7,533 nucleotides of DNA from VGKP01 sp964578345 (GTDB lineage: Archaea; Nanobdellota; Nanobdellia; Pacearchaeales; GW2011-AR1), in contig CAZOCP010000029.1 in assembly GCA_964578345.1 (NCBI GenBank), positions 1 to 7,533 on the forward strand. Direction: 5' to 3'. This document shows, one piece after another, positions 5,535 through 7,533 of this stretch (position 1 is its first letter; the number at the start of each line of letters is the position of its first letter). The notes beneath the pieces are model-generated. The model had not been told where the DNA came from. It searched no databases and worked only from the letters and a program-made list of their open reading frames with translations. The translations under genes and the position numbers were made by a program.

Positions 5535-5891
5535 TTAAAATTCTCTTTTCAGAGAATTAATCAGCCCTTTTTTTCTGAGCTGATTTATTGCTGATGAATT
5601 ATATTTGAAGATTACATCACCCTTACTATCATCGTCTGACCATGGTGTGATTAATACTATATCGTTTGGCCTGAGCCAGAGAGAGCGTTTGAATCTGCCT
5701 GGAACACGGCAATTGCGAGTTTTTCCATCTGTTGCTTTCACTTCCATTCTATTGCCTCCTAACCTCTGCAGTATAACTCCAATAAACTCGCCCTTTTTAG
5801 GCATTCTTGCCCTAGTAGATTCTTCCTGTATTTCTTGATGACTATCTTTGTTTTCTTCTGTAATTTCTTCAAATTCTCCATAGTTTTCCAT
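5535..5891 (-). CDS. eif1A: translation initiation factor aIF1A
   Basis: This is the archaeal counterpart of eIF1A and bacterial IF1. It binds the A-site of the small ribosomal subunit and helps select the start codon. The OB-fold (S1-like) core spans about residues 31-97 and is easily recognised: PKKGEFIGVILQRLGGNRMEV, DGKTRNCRVPGRFKRSLWLRPNDIVLITPW and DVIFKY. It is followed by the helix ending LRKKGLI (105-111), typical of archaeal aIF1A. The N-terminus (1-26) is a long, strongly acidic tail, longer than I would expect for an archaeal member. M30 could be an internal start, but the TATA box 26 bases before the ATG at 5891 supports the full-length start. The last codons and stop overlap a small perfect hairpin (5539-5558). 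Confidence 0.96.
   Translation of the reverse strand: MENYGEFEEITEENKDSHQEIQEESTRARMPKKGEFIGVILQRLGGNRMEVKATDGKTRNCRVPGRFKRSLWLRPNDIVLITPWSDDDSKGDVIFKYNSSAINQLRKKGLINSLKREF
5539..5558 (-). repeat. 8-bp hairpin with GAAA loop at the aIF1A stop
   Basis: On the mRNA strand AATTCTCT pairs perfectly with AGAGAATT around a GAAA tetraloop. It lies in the final codons of aIF1A, ending one base before the TAA stop. GNRA loops are unusually stable in RNA, so this may affect mRNA 3' stability or termination. The CAGAGAATT on the plus strand also occurs in the class-2 repeat, so it may be a repeat remnant. Confidence 0.6.
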
Positions 5892-5911
5892 TATGCTTAG
5901 GAGATTTAATG

Positions 5912-5921
5912 GTTTTTAAAG
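5912..5921 (-). promoter_or_regulatory. TATA box for aIF1A
   Basis: The minus strand reads CTTTAAAAAC, with its TTTAAA core centred about 26 bases before the ATG at 5891. The upstream half of the box overlaps one arm of the inverted repeat at 5918-5936, so the two could interact. Confidence 0.55.
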
Positions 5922-5936
5922 TATCCTCTATACTTT
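5918..5936 (-). promoter_or_regulatory. inverted repeat overlapping the aIF1A TATA box
   Basis: AAAGTAT (5918-5924) and ATACTTT (5930-5936) are perfect 7-bp arms around a five-base spacer. The site sits just after the stop of the membrane protein gene (5942) and touches the aIF1A TATA box. It could be an operator for a dimeric regulator or the end hairpin of the upstream mRNA. No U-tract follows it, so a terminator is less likely. Confidence 0.4.
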
Positions 5937-5941
5937 TGTTC

Positions 5942-6829
5942 TTATTTTTTGGCTTCCAGATAGAAGTTTTTATAGAATAGAATCAAAATAGGATAGATTA
6001 TAAATGCGTTTAATATATATTGGGCAATAATCAAAATTATATGCAAAATCTTAAGGTTTAGACTGATTGTTATTATGTAGTCTATACCTGAAATAATCAT
6101 TCCTAGAATAATTAAAGATATAACTATAAGAAAAGTATATCCGAAAATCTTTCCCCAGTTTTTATGCGCGAGCCTCCAGCTTTTACCAAGAGATTCAAAT
6201 ATTTTTTTCTTTTCTTTTACTAAAATGTATGGAGATAAAATGAATGTTATAACTAGATATATTGTTAATAGAAATATTGTTAGAATTAGAATCGCTGTTA
6301 TTATAGGTTCTTGTATTATGGCTAATAAAAATACTGTTATTAATGATAGGAATAGGACAAGTAATAATATAGCTGCAAAAACGAAATAGAGACTGAGGAA
6401 TTTCCAGTAAAAGGGTTTTGCTTCTTTAAGCGCTTCTGCTAGTGAGAATCTTGTCTTTTTGAATGATGCTGCGAATATTGACAGCCAGCCTAGCATCATA
6501 ATGAAAAAAGCTATTATGTAAAGTATGCCTACGGGGATAATAATAATCGCGCCTTTTTTCAGCATATCAAATGCTGTTTCTCCAAGAAGTTTTTCGTTCT
6601 GCTCAGCTAATTGAAGATTGTTTTCCTGTACTGATTGGTTTAATGCATTTCTTAAATCCACGATTTTAGTTATATCTGAAGAAAGTCCTGTACTGTAGAA
6701 AAGAAGAGCGGCGATAGATAATGTAATTAATACTGGGAGGGCATAAAACAACAATACTAATTTTATAATTGTTGAAGCATTGTTTTTATATTCACTTAGT
6801 GTTTTTCTAAGCAGTGAAAATAATTGCAT
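5942..6829 (-). CDS. six-helix membrane protein of unknown function
   Basis: This 295-residue protein has about six hydrophobic segments, near residues 20-47, 93-121, 142-172, 174-203, 229-248 and 260-287. Between the first two lies a polar, probably helical loop (48-90; NQSVQENNLQLAEQNEKLL). The segment 199-229 (SPYILVKEKKKIFESLGKSW, then RLAHKNWGKIFG) has the pattern of the membrane-domain families seen in glycerophosphodiester phosphodiesterase membrane regions and DUF975-like proteins, where a short amphipathic helix with Ser-W-x-L precedes a membrane helix; this is resemblance from memory, not a search. No catalytic motif is visible. The start is supported by a TATA box 26 bases upstream. 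It is downstream of the phosphoesterase gene on the same strand but has its own promoter. Confidence 0.85.
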   Translation of the reverse strand: MQLFSLLRKTLSEYKNNASTIIKLVLLFYALPVLITLSIAALLFYSTGLSSDITKIVDLRNALNQSVQENNLQLAEQNEKLLGETAFDMLKKGAIIIIPVGILYIIAFFIMMLGWLSIFAASFKKTRFSLAEALKEAKPFYWKFLSLYFVFAAILLLVLFLSLITVFLLAIIQEPIITAILILTIFLLTIYLVITFILSPYILVKEKKKIFESLGKSWRLAHKNWGKIFGYTFLIVISLIILGMIISGIDYIITISLNLKILHIILIIAQYILNAFIIYPILILFYKNFYLEAKK

Positions 6830-6849
6830 AACTTATTATGATAATTTTT

Positions 6850-6858
6850 GTTTATATA
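6850..6858 (-). promoter_or_regulatory. TATA box for the membrane protein gene
   Basis: The minus strand reads TATATAAAC, centred about 26 bases before the ATG at 6829. It is the clearest TATA box of the window after the one at 1846, and it gives a leaderless start. Confidence 0.6.
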
Positions 6859-6869
6859 TCTTTCTGATG

Positions 6870-6893
6870 TCAAATTTCAATTCAAATTTCAAT
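6870..6893. repeat. perfect 12-bp tandem duplication at a stop codon
   Basis: TCAAATTTCAAT occurs twice without a gap (6870-6881 and 6882-6893). On the minus strand the second unit encodes the last three codons (Ile-Glu-Ile) and the TGA stop of the phosphoesterase gene, and the first unit repeats the same Ile-Glu-Ile-stop in frame just after it. Confidence 0.85.
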
Positions 6894-7493
6894 GATGGTG
6901 CCGTGCTTTCCGACATTTATAACTTTTGTTTTGTCTATTATTTGTTCTATTCCTTCTGCTTCATGGATATGGCCGTGCAGGAGAATGTCTGGTTTAAATT
7001 GTTTAATTGCTTTTGTGATTGCCTGACTTCCGGGGATTCCTGAAAACTCAGATGCGCTATTCGCAGGGTGCATGTGTGTAACCATTATTTTTTTTTCAAT
7101 ACCTTTCAAACTTCCGTGGGCTTTTTTTAAAGTGCTTAATAATTCCTTTTCTGAGATTGTTCCAGGACCAGGGCTGTTTGTGGCTCCTCCGGCTCCAAAA
7201 AATCCTATGTTATTGTAGGATAATGCATAACCATGAATATTACTTATTCCATATACTTGAGCGAGAAAATCTGTTGTTGCAAAAGAATCCCAATTTCCAG
7301 GAAGTATTATCACTTTTTTGTTTTTTCGTTTAAATGGAGCTATTATGTCTTTAGTCTCGACCCATCCGAGAATATCTCCGCATAATATAACTAAGTCGAC
7401 ATTTTCTTTTTCTGCTTTTTCTGCCAATTTCTTTGCCAGCTTTGATTCTCCATGAATATCTGAGGCAGCTAGTATTTTCAGTCTTTTTTTCAT
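6882..7493 (-). CDS. calcineurin-like metallophosphoesterase
   Basis: This 203-residue protein has a two-metal phosphoesterase fold, hydrolysing phosphomono- or diesters; the substrate cannot be read from the sequence. The metal motifs appear in order: D12-I-H14 (SDIHGE), G39-D40, G66-N67-W68-D69, T139-H140 with H142, and G174-H175-I-H177. The usual GNH(D/E) motif has Trp in place of His at position 68, so the usual catalytic histidine is missing, while the metal-binding asparagine is kept. Family members such as YfcE also vary at this place (GNCD, from memory), so the enzyme may be an active phosphodiesterase of that kind. The protein is cytoplasmic, with no signal peptide. The TATA box 24 bases upstream supports the start. 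The C-terminus and stop lie in a 12-bp tandem duplication. Confidence 0.92.
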   Translation of the reverse strand: MKKRLKILAASDIHGESKLAKKLAEKAEKENVDLVILCGDILGWVETKDIIAPFKRKNKKVIILPGNWDSFATTDFLAQVYGISNIHGYALSYNNIGFFGAGGATNSPGPGTISEKELLSTLKKAHGSLKGIEKKIMVTHMHPANSASEFSGIPGSQAITKAIKQFKPDILLHGHIHEAEGIEQIIDKTKVINVGKHGTIIEI

Positions 7494-7511
7494 GATTTTA
7501 TAATATTTTTG

Positions 7512-7521
7512 TATATTATAA
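7512..7521 (-). promoter_or_regulatory. TATA box for the phosphoesterase gene
   Basis: The minus strand reads TTATAATATA, centred about 24 bases before the ATG at 7493, predicting a leaderless transcript. The window ends 12 bases further on, so upstream elements are not visible. Confidence 0.55.
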
Positions 7522-7533
7522 GGCTTTTGTTAG

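Noticed and set aside
6780..7043. 87-codon plus-strand frame between the membrane protein and phosphoesterase genes
   Set aside because: It overlaps both genes antisense and has no supporting signals.

Overview
The window looks like a piece of an AT-rich archaeal chromosome, most likely from a small-genome DPANN lineage (Woesearchaeota/Pacearchaeota-like); that placement is inference. Evidence for archaea is an aIF1A-type initiation factor (5535-5891) and archaeal TATA-like boxes centred about 24-30 bases upstream of the ATG in front of most genes, with no Shine-Dalgarno sequences, so leaderless transcripts seem to be the rule. Against a simple archaeal picture, the leucyl-tRNA synthetase has the bacterial domain order, which fits DPANN archaea known to carry transferred bacterial-type synthetases.

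Layout. 1-96: repeat and hairpin DNA at the left edge. 188-559 (+): a small predicted lipoprotein of unknown function. 560-779: a dense chain of hairpins (a class-1 repeat followed by a class-2 repeat) that supplies the stop codon of the next gene. 777-1550 (-): undecaprenyl-diphosphatase family protein (uppP). 1647-1826 (-): a 59-residue four-cysteine, zinc-ribbon-like protein with its own promoter. 1971-2828 (+): a 285-residue protein I do not recognise, converging with leuS with only 5 bases between. 2834-5314 (-): leuS. 5363-5514: a second, larger class-1 repeat. 5535-7493 (-): aIF1A, a six-helix membrane protein and a calcineurin-like metallophosphoesterase, each with its own TATA box and short gaps (about 50 bases).

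The genes do not form one pathway: leuS and aIF1A serve translation, uppP recycles the polyprenyl lipid carrier for surface glycans, and the lipoprotein and membrane protein belong to the envelope. The separate promoters argue against a single long operon.

The most unusual content is the repeats. They are chains of short perfect hairpins joined by conserved linkers of about six bases. Class 1 has the pattern AACC, stem, TGGCAG/TGGCAC, stem, TGA. Class 2 has stem, TGAACA, stem, TTGTGYTCA. The linkers are conserved, while whole stems are swapped for different perfect stems. In all three hairpins that can be compared between copies, the hairpin is inverted relative to its linkers, shown by loops that are reverse complements or nearly so. 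I do not recognise this as a named repeat family; it is the best candidate here for something undescribed.
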